Positions 51,636 to 61,230 of a DNA stretch of 64,000 bases are shown one piece after another; the stretch's first letter is position 1, and each line of letters begins with the position of its first letter. Position numbers and translations under genes: made by a program. The notes beneath the pieces were generated by a model. It did not search any database and was not told where the DNA came from. It was given only the letters and a program-made list of their open reading frames with translations. The stretch is taken from assembly GCA_030149245.1 (NCBI GenBank), contig JASBRX010000010.1, positions 62,001 through 126,000 of the forward strand, read 5' to 3'. Origin of the DNA: Sphingomonas bacterium (GTDB taxonomy: Bacteria > Pseudomonadota > Alphaproteobacteria > Sphingomonadales > Sphingomonadaceae).

Positions 51636-53725
51636 AATTCGTCTTCCGGCGCCGGCTCGCGCCGCGCACGATCGCGTGGTTCTTCCACCGTCTCTTCCTC
51701 GACCGGTCCCTCGCGGCGCGTGCGGGTGACCTCGATGCTCCCGTCGCGGTTGACGCGGACGCCAAGGTCGCGGTCGCCGAAGCTGCCTTCGAACTCGACG
51801 CCATCGTCGATGAAGTTTTCCGGGTCCTCGACCAACACGTCGCCGACATTTTCCACCACCGGCGCCGGCCGCGGCAGCGCCGCGACGCCCAGCGCCTGGC
51901 TCATGAAATCGCGCCACACCCGCGCCGGCGCGCCGCCGCCCGCCAGGCCCGCATTGGGGCTGTTGTCGTCATTGCCCATCCACACGCCGGTGATGATTCC
52001 ATCGGCATAGCCGAGGAACAGCGCGTCGCGATTGTCCTGCGTCGTCCCGGTCTTGCCAAAGGTGTCGATCGCCAGCGCGGCCGAGCGGCCGGTGCCGCCC
52101 GACACGGTCGCCGCCAACAGCTCGCGCATTCCGTCCAGCTCGCGCCGCGACAGCGACCGGGTCGCGCCCGTCAGCCGCGCAGCCCAGCCGGGCTCATCCG
52201 CTTCGGTGAGGCCGCGCGGGCGCACCGGCATGGTGCCACTGGCGATGGCGGCATAGGCGGCGGTCAGTTCGAGCAGCGATACGCTCGACGTGCCAAGCGC
52301 GATCGAGGCTTCGCTCGGGATCGGGCTGGTGATGCCAAGGTCGCGCGCGGCCTGGATCACCGCCGGCACCCCGACCCGCTGAGTCAGCCGCGCGGCGGCG
52401 ACGTTGCTCGACCGGGCGAACGCCTCGCGCAGCGTGATCGGGCCGCGATAGCGCCCGTCGCTGTTTTTCGGGCTCCAGTCGCCGATCGTCACCGGCTCGT
52501 CCTGCACGATCGAATCCGGCGTCATGCCGGAGCGCAGGGCGGCGAGGTAGACGAACAGCTTGAACGTCGACCCTGGCTGGCGCTGCGCCTGGGTCGCGCG
52601 GTTGAAGGGCGACGCCGCGTAATTCTTGCCGCCGACCATCGCGATCACGCGGCCATCGGGGCGCATCGCGACGATCGCGACCTGCGCCTTGCGCAGTGCG
52701 GCGTTGCGCACGGCGCGCTCGGCGGCGCGTTGCATCCGCGTTTCGAGCGTGGTGGTCACCGTCTGGTTGGTCGATATCTCGCCCGATCGGTCGCGCGCCT
52801 GCGGCAACACCCAATCGGCGAAATAGGTGCCGCTGGGCAGCGTCTCGACCTTGGACAGGCGCAGACGGGCGGGGCGGATTGCCTTTGCCTCCGCCTCGGT
52901 CAGGAAGCCCGCGTCGACCATGGTCTGCACCACCACCGCCTGGCGCTCGCGCGCGCCCGACAGGTTGCTCGACGGAGCGAGGCGCGAGGGTGCCTTGACA
53001 AGGCCCGCCAGCATCGCCGCCTGCGCGGTCGTGAGGTCAGTCGCCGGGCGGCTGAAATAATGGCGCGCCGCCGCGTCGAGGCCGTATTGATTGTCGCCGA
53101 AATAGACGTTGGACAGATAGCGCGAGAGAATCTCGTTCTTGGTCAGCCACGCTTCCAGCCAGAAGGCGATCAGAACCTCCTGAAACTTTCGCCCGAAGGT
53201 GCGATCGGAGCTGAGAAAGGCGTTCTTGGCCAGTTGTTGGGTGATCGTGCTGCCACCCTGGCGACCATTGTCGGTGAACATGTTGTTGACGAAGGCGCGC
53301 AAAATGCCGCGCGGATCGACGCCCCAATGCGACTGAAAGCGCCGGTCCTCGACCGCCACGAATGCCTGGACCACATGTTCGGGCAGCTGCGACGCATCGA
53401 CCGGCTTGCCCACCACCGCACCGGTCCGCGCAATCGGCGTTCCCTCTGCCGAGAGCAAGGTAATCGAAGGGGGCACCGGCGGTTCGAGCGACTTGGACAG
53501 CGGGGCGGTCCACACCAGCCACGCCACCGCAGCGAGAAACAGCAGGATCAGCACCGCCAGCACGCGCGGCACCCACCGCCATTTCCGACGCCGCACGATG
53601 ACCGGCAGGTTGACCGTATAGTCGCCGAGCGGAGGACCCGCGCCGCCGCCGGCGCCGGCCGGCTGGGGCTGAGCCGCAGGACCGCGCGCGTCGGGGATTT
53701 CGGGATAGAGTGTGTCGTATCGCAT
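51632..53725 (-). CDS. Bifunctional class A penicillin-binding protein
   Basis: A 697-residue peptidoglycan synthase. After a proline/glycine-rich cytosolic tail and one transmembrane helix (VLAVLILLFLAAVAWLVW) comes the GT51 glycosyltransferase domain (AVEDRRFQSHWGVDP; GGSTITQQLAKN) and the transpeptidase domain: SxxK in PGSTFKLF, SxN in SSNVAA, and KTGTT. An acidic/arginine-rich C-terminal tail ends the protein. It is PBP1A-like and shorter than E. coli PBP1a. The ATG at 53725 is chosen because upstream residues are not protein-like. It polymerises and cross-links the cell wall. Confidence 0.95.
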   Translation of the reverse strand: MRYDTLYPEIPDARGPAAQPQPAGAGGGAGPPLGDYTVNLPVIVRRRKWRWVPRVLAVLILLFLAAVAWLVWTAPLSKSLEPPVPPSITLLSAEGTPIARTGAVVGKPVDASQLPEHVVQAFVAVEDRRFQSHWGVDPRGILRAFVNNMFTDNGRQGGSTITQQLAKNAFLSSDRTFGRKFQEVLIAFWLEAWLTKNEILSRYLSNVYFGDNQYGLDAAARHYFSRPATDLTTAQAAMLAGLVKAPSRLAPSSNLSGARERQAVVVQTMVDAGFLTEAEAKAIRPARLRLSKVETLPSGTYFADWVLPQARDRSGEISTNQTVTTTLETRMQRAAERAVRNAALRKAQVAIVAMRPDGRVIAMVGGKNYAASPFNRATQAQRQPGSTFKLFVYLAALRSGMTPDSIVQDEPVTIGDWSPKNSDGRYRGPITLREAFARSSNVAAARLTQRVGVPAVIQAARDLGITSPIPSEASIALGTSSVSLLELTAAYAAIASGTMPVRPRGLTEADEPGWAARLTGATRSLSRRELDGMRELLAATVSGGTGRSAALAIDTFGKTGTTQDNRDALFLGYADGIITGVWMGNDDNSPNAGLAGGGAPARVWRDFMSQALGVAALPRPAPVVENVGDVLVEDPENFIDDGVEFEGSFGDRDLGVRVNRDGSIEVTRTRREGPVEEETVEEPRDRARREPAPEDEF

Positions 53726-53850
53726 GGAGCCGGACACTGTATTATGCTCGTATAACAGTTTGAGCAAGGGGCACGGGGTGCGGGGCGGCGCACGCATCAA
53801 ACGCTCCGCCTTGCATCGCCTGTTGCCAGCCCGTCATCGCGTCACGCGCC

Positions 53851-55437
53851 TCACGCCACCGGCACGAACGCCAGATGGTGATAGTCATAGCTGAAATCGG
53901 CGAGCGGGGAGAGCGCCTTCATCGTCACCCCGGTGACCTTGCCGTCCGCGATCGTAAAGGTGACCACCGCGTCCTCGCCCTTGCCCGGCGTCATCCGCGT
54001 GCGGAACGCGTCCTTACCCCATGGATCGAGCCGGCTGGCGAATTGCGGATGCGGCACGAAGTCGATCGACAGCGCGTCCCCGCGCGCCTTGACCACGATG
54101 TCGCCATACCATGGATCACGATAGCGCCCGGCATAGGCAGCGAGCGGCAGACTCGGCCCGCCCTCAGGACGCTTGGCGTCGCCATCGCCCAGCGCGGCGA
54201 CGGCATTTTCGGTCGCCAGCTTGTTACGCGCGACATAATTGGCGACCCAGTCATAGGCGGGCACGCCGAGCAGATGGTCGAGCAGCGCGTTGCGGATGCC
54301 GCCCGATACGCTGTCCTCGGTATTGCTCAACACCGCGACGCCGATGCCCGCCGACGGGATCAGCGCGGTCTGCGTCACTTGGCCCGAAAGCCCGCCCGAA
54401 TGGCTGATCAGGCGGCGGCCGCGATAATCCTGAACGAACCAGCCGAGCGCATAGCCCTGCATGATCGACCGCACCGGGTTAAGGTCGGTCGGCCCGTCAC
54501 TCGACGCGACCACCACCTGCGGGCTCCACATCGCGGCGGCGCTGTCGGCGCTCCACAGGCGCTTGCCGCTTGGCAACGCGCCCAGCGCCAGCTGCACCTC
54601 CAGCCATTTGGCGACATCGGCGATGCTCGCATTGATCCCTGCCCCGGCATCGACCACCGGGGATTCATCGGGTTCGATGACCTGCATCGGCCCGACGCCG
54701 CGCACCGGCGGCCCCAGCCGCGCATGGCGTCCCGCGACATTGCTAGTCTTGAGCAGCTCCAACGACGGCACCGCATCGGCCATGCCGAGCGGTTCGAGCA
54801 TCCGCGAGCGGATGAACTCGCGCCAGCTCATCCCCGACTTGGCCTCGATCAGCGCGCCCGCGACGATGTAGAGGATGTTGTCATAATCATAGCCGCCGCG
54901 GAACGGGCGCACCGGTTGCAGGAATTGCAGCGCACGCACCGCGTCTTGCACGGTGCGGTTCGAGCGCGGGAAATAGAGCAGGTCGCCTGCGCCCAATGGC
55001 AGGCCCGAGCGATGGATGAGCAGGTCGCGGACGTTGAACAGGCTGGTGACCGCCGGGTCCGCCATTTTGAACTCCGGCATATGCTGGGTGAGCCGGTCGT
55101 CCCAGCCGATCTTGCCCTCCTCGACCAGCATTGCGAGCGCGGCGGCGGTGAACGCCTTGCTGTTCGATGCGATGCCGAAGCTTGTGTGGACATCGACCGG
55201 CGCAGCGCGGCCCATGGTGCGCACGCCATAGCCTTTAAGCCAGGCGGGCTGCCCCTTGCGGACGATCGCAACGGCGATGCCCGGCGTCTCGAAGGCGCGC
55301 ATGAAGTTCTCGACGATGGTGTCGACCGTGGCGTCGAGGGTTGCAGCCTGTTGCGCCCATGCCGGAAGCGCCAGAGTCGCCGCACCGCCCATCCCGAGCG
55401 CCAAAGCGCGACGCCGATCAACCACCAAACCGCTCAT
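53851..55437 (-). CDS. Exported serine hydrolase of the beta-lactamase fold
   Basis: A 528-residue protein of the class C beta-lactamase/esterase family. The N-terminus (DRRRALALGMGGAATLALPAWAQ) is a Tat-like signal. Motif 1 is SNSK near residue 88, motif 2 YDN (GGYDYDNIL) near 187, and motif 3 HSGG near 345. The C-terminal 150 residues form a beta-barrel domain as in related peptidases and esterases (DUF3471-like). Relatives include D-aminopeptidases and esterases; true beta-lactamase activity is not implied. The ATG at 55437 follows the sense of the signal. Probably periplasmic. Confidence 0.85.
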   Translation of the reverse strand: MSGLVVDRRRALALGMGGAATLALPAWAQQAATLDATVDTIVENFMRAFETPGIAVAIVRKGQPAWLKGYGVRTMGRAAPVDVHTSFGIASNSKAFTAAALAMLVEEGKIGWDDRLTQHMPEFKMADPAVTSLFNVRDLLIHRSGLPLGAGDLLYFPRSNRTVQDAVRALQFLQPVRPFRGGYDYDNILYIVAGALIEAKSGMSWREFIRSRMLEPLGMADAVPSLELLKTSNVAGRHARLGPPVRGVGPMQVIEPDESPVVDAGAGINASIADVAKWLEVQLALGALPSGKRLWSADSAAAMWSPQVVVASSDGPTDLNPVRSIMQGYALGWFVQDYRGRRLISHSGGLSGQVTQTALIPSAGIGVAVLSNTEDSVSGGIRNALLDHLLGVPAYDWVANYVARNKLATENAVAALGDGDAKRPEGGPSLPLAAYAGRYRDPWYGDIVVKARGDALSIDFVPHPQFASRLDPWGKDAFRTRMTPGKGEDAVVTFTIADGKVTGVTMKALSPLADFSYDYHHLAFVPVA

Positions 55438-55496
55438 GCCAGTCTCCGTTTCCAGAGCCGGTCTAGAGCAAGTCGCGGCGCACCGAAACGGCTGCG

Positions 55497-56063
55497 TCAG
55501 GCCTCCAGCTCGACGTCCCAATAGAGCCAGTCGCGCCAGGTATCGTGGAGATAGTTCGGCGGGAACCGGCGACCATGTTCCTGCAACTGCCAGCTGGTCG
55601 GGCGGATCGGCGGCATGAACAGCGGCATCGCGGCCTGTTTCGGCGTGCGCCCGCCCTTCTTCAAATTGCACGGCGCACAGGCGGTCGCGACATTCTCCCA
55701 CGTCGTCCGCCCGCCCTGCGCGCGCGGAATGACATGATCGAACGTCAGGTCGCGGTGGCTGCCGCAATATTGGCATTCGAACTTGTCGCGCAGGAACAGG
55801 TTGAAGCGCGTGAAGGCCGGGAATTGCGACGGCCGCACATATTGCTTGAGCGCGATCACGCTCGGCAGCTTGATCGACGCGGTCGGGCTGCGCACCTCGC
55901 GCTCATAATGGCTGACGATGTCAACGCGGTCGAGAAACACCGCCTTGATCGCGGTCTGCCACGGCCAGACGCTCAGCGGATAATAGGACAAGGGCGTGTA
56001 GTCGGCGTTGAGCACGAGCGCCGGGCACCCTTCCGGATGTCGGATCAGATCGGGATGGTACAT
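55497..56063 (-). CDS. HNH endonuclease family protein
   Basis: A 188-residue protein. N-terminal residues (LVLNADYTPLSYYPLSVWPWQTAIKAVF) resemble the frequent alphaproteobacterial HNH type, and the zinc-binding HNH fold is CQYCGSHRDLTFDHVIPRAQGG followed by ENVATACAPCNLKKGGRTP near residues 98-142. This implies a DNA-nicking nuclease of unknown target. The ATG at 56063 has GAGAGAGGGGG upstream. No restriction methylase or phage gene is nearby. Confidence 0.85.
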   Translation of the reverse strand: MYHPDLIRHPEGCPALVLNADYTPLSYYPLSVWPWQTAIKAVFLDRVDIVSHYEREVRSPTASIKLPSVIALKQYVRPSQFPAFTRFNLFLRDKFECQYCGSHRDLTFDHVIPRAQGGRTTWENVATACAPCNLKKGGRTPKQAAMPLFMPPIRPTSWQLQEHGRRFPPNYLHDTWRDWLYWDVELEA

Positions 56064-56183
56064 GGTCCCCCTCTCTCGCCGCGCGTCGCTCGCGACCGGG
56101 GCTTATTCGCCGCCAGCCGTGACATGTCTATGACAGCACGGCGCGCGACTCGTGGTCAAGGGCCGGTTTGCGTGAAATGGCGA

Positions 56184-56948
56184 TTAGTCGGCATAGATCA
56201 TCCGTCGGCTCATCCCGCCGTCGATCACCAGCGCCTGACCGGTGGTGAAGCCGGCATGATCGGTCAGATAGAGCACGGCATCGGCGATATCGTCCGGCGT
56301 GCCGATACGACCGACCGGATGCTGCTGGCGGTCGATCGGGCGATGCTCCGGCTCCTTGCGCGCCGACGCTTTTTGCCATGGTCCGGTTTCGATCCAGCCG
56401 GGGCAGATTGCGTTGACGCGGATATCGGGACCGAGGCTGACCGCCAGCGCATGGGTCAGCGCGACCAGCCCGCCCTTGGCCGCAGCATAGGCCTCCGTTT
56501 CCGGCTCGGACTGGAAGGCGCGCGTGGAGGCGATGAAGAGGATGGATCCACCCCTTTCCCGCAGCAGCGGCACCGCGCTGCGCGTCATCAGGAAGCCGCC
56601 CGTGACATGGCTGTCCTGCCAGCGCCGCCAGTCGGCCAGGCTCAATTTCTCGATCGGCCCGCTGACCGGATCAGCAATGCCGGCATTGCTGACCAGCAGG
56701 TCCAGCCCGTCCGCACCGTTGTCCTGGCACCACGCGGCATAGGCCGTGAATAGCTCCGCTACAGCTGCCTCATCGCCGACATCGGCCTGATGCGTCAGCA
56801 GCGGGCGTGGTGCATGGGCGTCGGCCAGTTCGCGCAGCGCAACCCGGTCAAGGTCGATCGCCATCACGCCCCAGCCTTCGCCCAGCAGCCGCTCGACCAC
56901 GCCGCGTCCGATCCCTTGCGCCCCGCCCGTCACCATCGCCGTCCGCAT
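56184..56948 (-). CDS. SDR-family oxidoreductase
   Basis: A 254-residue classical SDR. Cofactor motif MVTGGAQGIGRGVVERLLGEG is at residues 5-25, SNAG near 87, Ser in LFIASTRAF and the catalytic YAAAKGG near 155; the C-terminal DGGMS is typical. GAGGAGG lies five bases before the ATG at 56948. It is divergent from crtY. Probably an NAD(P)-dependent alcohol dehydrogenase; substrate unknown. Confidence 0.85.
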   Translation of the reverse strand: MRTAMVTGGAQGIGRGVVERLLGEGWGVMAIDLDRVALRELADAHAPRPLLTHQADVGDEAAVAELFTAYAAWCQDNGADGLDLLVSNAGIADPVSGPIEKLSLADWRRWQDSHVTGGFLMTRSAVPLLRERGGSILFIASTRAFQSEPETEAYAAAKGGLVALTHALAVSLGPDIRVNAICPGWIETGPWQKASARKEPEHRPIDRQQHPVGRIGTPDDIADAVLYLTDHAGFTTGQALVIDGGMSRRMIYAD

Positions 56949-57056
56949 CGTCACCCTCCTCGATTGCGGCAGTGCAACGCACCGGCACGATGGAAAGGTT
57001 CGCGGACGCAGCAAGCGGGGCTTTTACCACGCGCAGCGATCCGCTAGGCGGCGGCG

Positions 57057-58220
57057 ATGCCAGCGATCATCCATTGCGACGTTGCCATTGTCGGAGGGGG
57101 ACTTGCGGGCGGGCTGATCGCGCTCGCGCTGCGCCGCAAACACCCGACGCTCGACGTCCGCCTGATCGAGGGCGGGCGCAGCATCGGCGGCAACCATCTC
57201 TGGTCCTTCTTCGCCAGCGACGTGGCACCCGCCGACCGCTGGCTGGTCGCGCCGCTGATCTCCTATGGCTGGACCAGCTACGACGTTCATTTCCCCGCCC
57301 ATGCGCGCACGTTGAAGGCACCCTATTATTCGATCGAGTCCGATCGGTTCGATCAGGTGGTCCGCGCGGCGATGCCGGAGGGCGCGGTGATGACCCGGCG
57401 CAAGGTGCTGGGGGCCAGCGCGCGCGCGGTCGTGCTGGCCGATGGCGACCGGATCGAGGCGGGCGGGGTGATCGATTGCCGCGGTCCCGCCGATCTGTCC
57501 AAGCTGGAGCTGGGCTGGCAGAAATTCGTCGGCCGCGAACTGGCGCTGGCCGAGCCGCATGCGCTCAAGCGTCCGGTGATCATGGACGCGACCGTCGCGC
57601 AGATCGACGGCTATCGCTTCATGTACGCGCTGCCCTTTGCGGCGACGCGGCTGTTCCTTGAGGACACCTATTACAGCGACACGCCCGAGATCGATGCTGC
57701 CGCCTATACCCAGCGGATCGACGCCTGGGCGAGCGCGCGGGGCATCGTTGTCGAGCGGGTGATGCGGGAGGAGGCAGGGTCGCTGCCGATCCCGCTGGGC
57801 GGCGATTTCGAGGAATATTGGAAGTCCGGGGGCAATCGCGTCGCCAAGGCCGGGATGCGCGCCGGGCTGTTTCAGCCGATCACCGGCTATTCGCTCCCCG
57901 ATGCAGTGCGGCTGGCGGCGGTGATCGGCAATGCGCGCGACCTTTCGGGCGCGGCGCTGCACGACTTGACCTATGGTCATGCGCGCAAGGCGTGGCGACA
58001 GCGCGGCTTTTACCGGATGCTGTCGGCGATGCTGTTCCGCGCCGCCGAGCCGGGCGAGCGCTATCGCGTGCTTGAACGATTTTATCGCTTGGACGCGGGG
58101 CTCGTCGCCCGCTTCTATAGCGGCCAGTCCAGCCTATTCGATCGCGCCCGTGTTCTCGCCGGCAAACCGCCGGTGCCGGTCAAGCGCGCGCTCGCGGCGA
58201 TCAGGGGGTCGAGCAGATGA
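57057..58220 (+). CDS. crtY: Lycopene beta-cyclase CrtY
   Basis: A 387-residue enzyme that closes the rings of lycopene to give beta-carotene. The dinucleotide motif VAIVGGGLAGGLIALALR starts at residue 9, followed by SIGGNHLWSFF and the conserved FMYALPFAATRLFLEDTYY near residue 190. It is first in the carotenoid operon. Its TGA overlaps the crtI ATG (58217-58220). It acts at the inner membrane. Confidence 0.95.
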   Translation: MPAIIHCDVAIVGGGLAGGLIALALRRKHPTLDVRLIEGGRSIGGNHLWSFFASDVAPADRWLVAPLISYGWTSYDVHFPAHARTLKAPYYSIESDRFDQVVRAAMPEGAVMTRRKVLGASARAVVLADGDRIEAGGVIDCRGPADLSKLELGWQKFVGRELALAEPHALKRPVIMDATVAQIDGYRFMYALPFAATRLFLEDTYYSDTPEIDAAAYTQRIDAWASARGIVVERVMREEAGSLPIPLGGDFEEYWKSGGNRVAKAGMRAGLFQPITGYSLPDAVRLAAVIGNARDLSGAALHDLTYGHARKAWRQRGFYRMLSAMLFRAAEPGERYRVLERFYRLDAGLVARFYSGQSSLFDRARVLAGKPPVPVKRALAAIRGSSR

Positions 58221-59698
58221 AGCGCGCAGTCGTAATCGGAGCGGGATTTGGCGGACTGGCGCTGGCCATCCGCCTGCAATCCGCAGGCGTCGACACGGTG
58301 GTGGTCGAGGCGCGCGACAAGCCCGGCGGGCGCGGCTATTATTGGGAGAAGGACGGCTTCGTGTTCGATGCCGGTCCTACGGTCATTACCGCGCCGGAAG
58401 CGCTGGAGGAATTGTGGGCGCTGTCCGGGCACCGCATGGCCGACGATGTCACGCTGACGCCGGTCTCGCCCTTCTATCGCCTCAACTGGCCTAATGGGAC
58501 CAATTTTGATTATACCAACGACGACGGCATCCTGACGGCAGAGATCGCGAAGCTCGATCCCGCCGACATCGCCGGCTATCGCCGATTCCTCGACTATTCG
58601 GCCGGGGTGTATCGCGAGGGTTATGAGAAGCTCGGCCATGTCGCCTTTCTGGACTTCACCTCGATGGTGAAGGCCGCGCCCGCGCTGATGAAATATCAGG
58701 CGTGGCGCAGCGTCTATGCAATGGTGTCGAGTTTCGTGAAGAACGAGAAGCTCCGCGAGGCGCTGTCGTTCCACACGCTGCTGGTGGGTGGCAACCCGAT
58801 GACCACCAGCGCGATCTATGCGCTGATCCACAAGCTTGAGCGCGACGGTGGCGTGTGGTTCGCGATGGGCGGCACCAACCGGCTGGTCGCGGGGCTGGTC
58901 CGCCAGTTCGAGCGGCTGGGCGGCAAGCTCGTGCTCGGCGACGGCGTCGAGGAGATCGAGACGCTGGGCGAGCGTGCCACCGCAGTGCGCACCAAGTCAG
59001 GCGCGCGGTTCGAGGCGGATATGGTCGCCAGCAACGCCGACATCGTCCACAGCTATCGCGACCTGCTCAAGGGTTCGCGCAGCGCGCAACGCACCGCGGC
59101 GAAGCTTGAGCGCAAGCGTTTCTCGCCCTCGCTGTTCGTCGTGCATTTCGGGATCAAGGGCACCTGGCCCGGCATCCCGCACCACATGATCCTGTTTGGC
59201 CCGCGCTATAAGGGGCTGCTCGACGACATCTACAATCATGGCGTGGTGAGCGAGGATTTCTCGCTGTACCTGCACCACCCGACCATCACCGATCCGTCGA
59301 TGGCGCCAGAGGGGCATTCGACCTTCTACGCGCTTGCCCCCGTGCCGCATATGGGCAAGGCCCCGGTCGATTGGGACACGGTCCGCCCGCTGCTCGAAAA
59401 GCGCATTCTCGATGAGGTCGGTCGTCGCCTGATCCCCGACATCCACGATCGGATCGTCACCAAGTTCAGCTATGCTCCGCCGGACTTCACCCAGGATCTC
59501 GCCGCGCATATGGGCAGCGCGTTCAGCCTGGAACCGGTGCTGACGCAGAGCGCCTATTTCCGCGCGCACAATCGTGACGATTCGATCTCCAACCTCTATT
59601 TCGTCGGTGCCGGCACCCATCCCGGCGCGGGCATCCCCGGCGTGGTCGGCAGCGCCAAGGCGACGGCCGCGCTGATGCTGGAACAGGAGAACGCGTGA
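58217..59698 (+). CDS. crtI: Phytoene desaturase CrtI
   Basis: A 493-residue FAD enzyme converting phytoene into lycopene. N-terminal Rossmann motif VVIGAGFGGLALAIRL, then PGGRGYYWEKDGFVFDAGPTV; C-terminal FAD site YFVGAGTHPGAGIPGVVGSAKA. Length is normal for bacterial CrtI. It sits between crtY and the LOG-family gene with ATGA-type overlaps on both sides, so translation is coupled. Confidence 0.95.
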   Translation: MKRAVVIGAGFGGLALAIRLQSAGVDTVVVEARDKPGGRGYYWEKDGFVFDAGPTVITAPEALEELWALSGHRMADDVTLTPVSPFYRLNWPNGTNFDYTNDDGILTAEIAKLDPADIAGYRRFLDYSAGVYREGYEKLGHVAFLDFTSMVKAAPALMKYQAWRSVYAMVSSFVKNEKLREALSFHTLLVGGNPMTTSAIYALIHKLERDGGVWFAMGGTNRLVAGLVRQFERLGGKLVLGDGVEEIETLGERATAVRTKSGARFEADMVASNADIVHSYRDLLKGSRSAQRTAAKLERKRFSPSLFVVHFGIKGTWPGIPHHMILFGPRYKGLLDDIYNHGVVSEDFSLYLHHPTITDPSMAPEGHSTFYALAPVPHMGKAPVDWDTVRPLLEKRILDEVGRRLIPDIHDRIVTKFSYAPPDFTQDLAAHMGSAFSLEPVLTQSAYFRAHNRDDSISNLYFVGAGTHPGAGIPGVVGSAKATAALMLEQENA

Positions 59699-60276
59699 AG
59701 CGCCTCGCCATTTATTGCGGGTCTGCAACCCCGGCGGACCCGGTCTATATCGAAAATGCCCGGTTCGTCGGACGCACGCTCGCCGAGCGCGGGATCGGCG
59801 TCGTCTATGGCGGCGGGCGGCTCGGCCTGATGGGCGCGATCGCCGACAGCGCGCTGGAGGCGGGCGGCGAGGTGATCGGCGTGATCCCGCAGGCGCTGGT
59901 CGATGCCGAAGTCGCGCATCGCGGCTGCACCGAGCTGCACGTCGTGCGGACGATGCATGAGCGCAAACAGGCGTTTACTGACCTCTCCGATGGCTTCATC
60001 ACCTTGCCCGGCGGGACGGGTACGATGGACGAATTGTGGGAAGCGATGAGCTGGGCACAGATCGGCTATCACGCCAACCCGGTCGGACTGCTCAATGTCG
60101 CGGGCTATTATGACGGGCTGATCGAATTCGTCGGAAAGATGGGCGAAGTCGGCTTTCTGCGCCCGCAGCACCAGTCGATCCTGATCATCGACAATGACCT
60201 CGACGGACTGCTCGCCAAGATGGTGGCGCATGTGCCGACGCAGACGGTCGGCCAGATCGGCAGCAAGGACCTGTGA
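59695..60276 (+). CDS. LOG-family phosphoribohydrolase inside the crt operon
   Basis: A 193-residue LOG (TIGR00730) protein. The catalytic/nucleotide motif PGGTGTMDELWEA is near residue 103, with YGGGRLGLMGAIADSAL near 38 and the conserved Arg in MHERKQAF. Relatives cut cytokinin or AMP-type N-glycosidic bonds to release the base. The GTG start overlaps the crtI stop, and its end overlaps crtB (GTGA). Its presence in a carotenoid operon is not explained by pigment chemistry. Confidence 0.9.
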   Translation: MKRLAIYCGSATPADPVYIENARFVGRTLAERGIGVVYGGGRLGLMGAIADSALEAGGEVIGVIPQALVDAEVAHRGCTELHVVRTMHERKQAFTDLSDGFITLPGGTGTMDELWEAMSWAQIGYHANPVGLLNVAGYYDGLIEFVGKMGEVGFLRPQHQSILIIDNDLDGLLAKMVAHVPTQTVGQIGSKDL

Positions 60277-61220
60277 CCCTGCCCGCGCCGAGCCGCGACG
60301 CCGTCGTGGCGGCCGCGCGGGAGAGCATCGCCAAGGGTTCGAAGAGCTTTGCGGCGGCGAGCAAATTGTTCGATCCCGTCACGCGTGAGCGCGCCTGGCT
60401 GCTCTACGCCTGGTGCCGCGCGTGCGACGACATCGCCGATGGACAGGAATTGGGCCATGATGCCCGCGTGGTCGAAGACCCGGCCGCCGCGCTCGCGCGC
60501 ATCCGCACGCTGACCGACAAGGCGCTGGCGGGCGAGCCGACCGGGGAGATGGCGTTTGAGGCGCTGCGCATCGTCGCCGCCGAAACGCGCATGCCGCACC
60601 GCTTCGCGCATGATCTGGTCGACGGGTTTGCGCTGGATGCGAAGGGTTGGTTCCCACGCTCCGAGCATGACCTGATGCAATATTGCTATCATGTCGCGGG
60701 CGCAGTCGGGTGCATGATGGCAGTGGTAATGGGGGTCGACCCACAGGACGACGCAACGCTGGATCGCGCCTGCGACCTCGGCCTCGCGTTTCAGCTCGCC
60801 AATATCGCACGCGATATCGAGGCGGATGACCGTATCGGCCGCTGTTACCTGCCGATGGACTGGCTGGTCGAAATGGACATCCCGCCCGGGCAGCATATGA
60901 AGCCGCCGTTCCGATCGCGGCTGACCGTCATGGCGCGATGGCTGGGGGAACTGGCGCAGGCGCATGAGGATAGCGCGCGGCTCGGCACGCCAGCGCTCGG
61001 CTTCCGTTCCGCCTGGGCAGTGCTGGCGGCGGCCGGTATTTATGGCGACATTGCGCGGGAGGTGGTCGCACGCGGTGATCACGCGTGGGATCATCGTGCA
61101 GGCACGAGCAAAGCGCAGAAGATTGGCTGGATTGCGCGGGCATTCGGTCAGGCCACGATGCGCCGGACGCTTTATGCCCCGCGTCCGCGATCAACCGAGT
61201 TGTGGACTCGCCCTCGATAG
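60273..61220 (+). CDS. crtB: Phytoene synthase CrtB
   Basis: A 315-residue prenyl transferase that joins two GGPP into phytoene, the first carotenoid step. The two Mg-binding motifs are visible: WCRACDDIADG near residue 50 and LANIARDIEADDRIGRCYLP near 170. The GTG start at 60273 overlaps the LOG stop. It is last in the operon. No crtZ, crtW or crtE is in the window, so later steps are encoded elsewhere. Confidence 0.95.
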   Translation: MTLPAPSRDAVVAAARESIAKGSKSFAAASKLFDPVTRERAWLLYAWCRACDDIADGQELGHDARVVEDPAAALARIRTLTDKALAGEPTGEMAFEALRIVAAETRMPHRFAHDLVDGFALDAKGWFPRSEHDLMQYCYHVAGAVGCMMAVVMGVDPQDDATLDRACDLGLAFQLANIARDIEADDRIGRCYLPMDWLVEMDIPPGQHMKPPFRSRLTVMARWLGELAQAHEDSARLGTPALGFRSAWAVLAAAGIYGDIAREVVARGDHAWDHRAGTSKAQKIGWIARAFGQATMRRTLYAPRPRSTELWTRPR

Positions 61221-61230
61221 CCGAAAGCGT

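Noticed and set aside
53851..55437. Antibiotic-resistance beta-lactamase
   Set aside because: The SxxK, YxN and HxG motifs are shared with many esterases and peptidases; the length and C-terminal barrel domain fit those better than a true class C enzyme.
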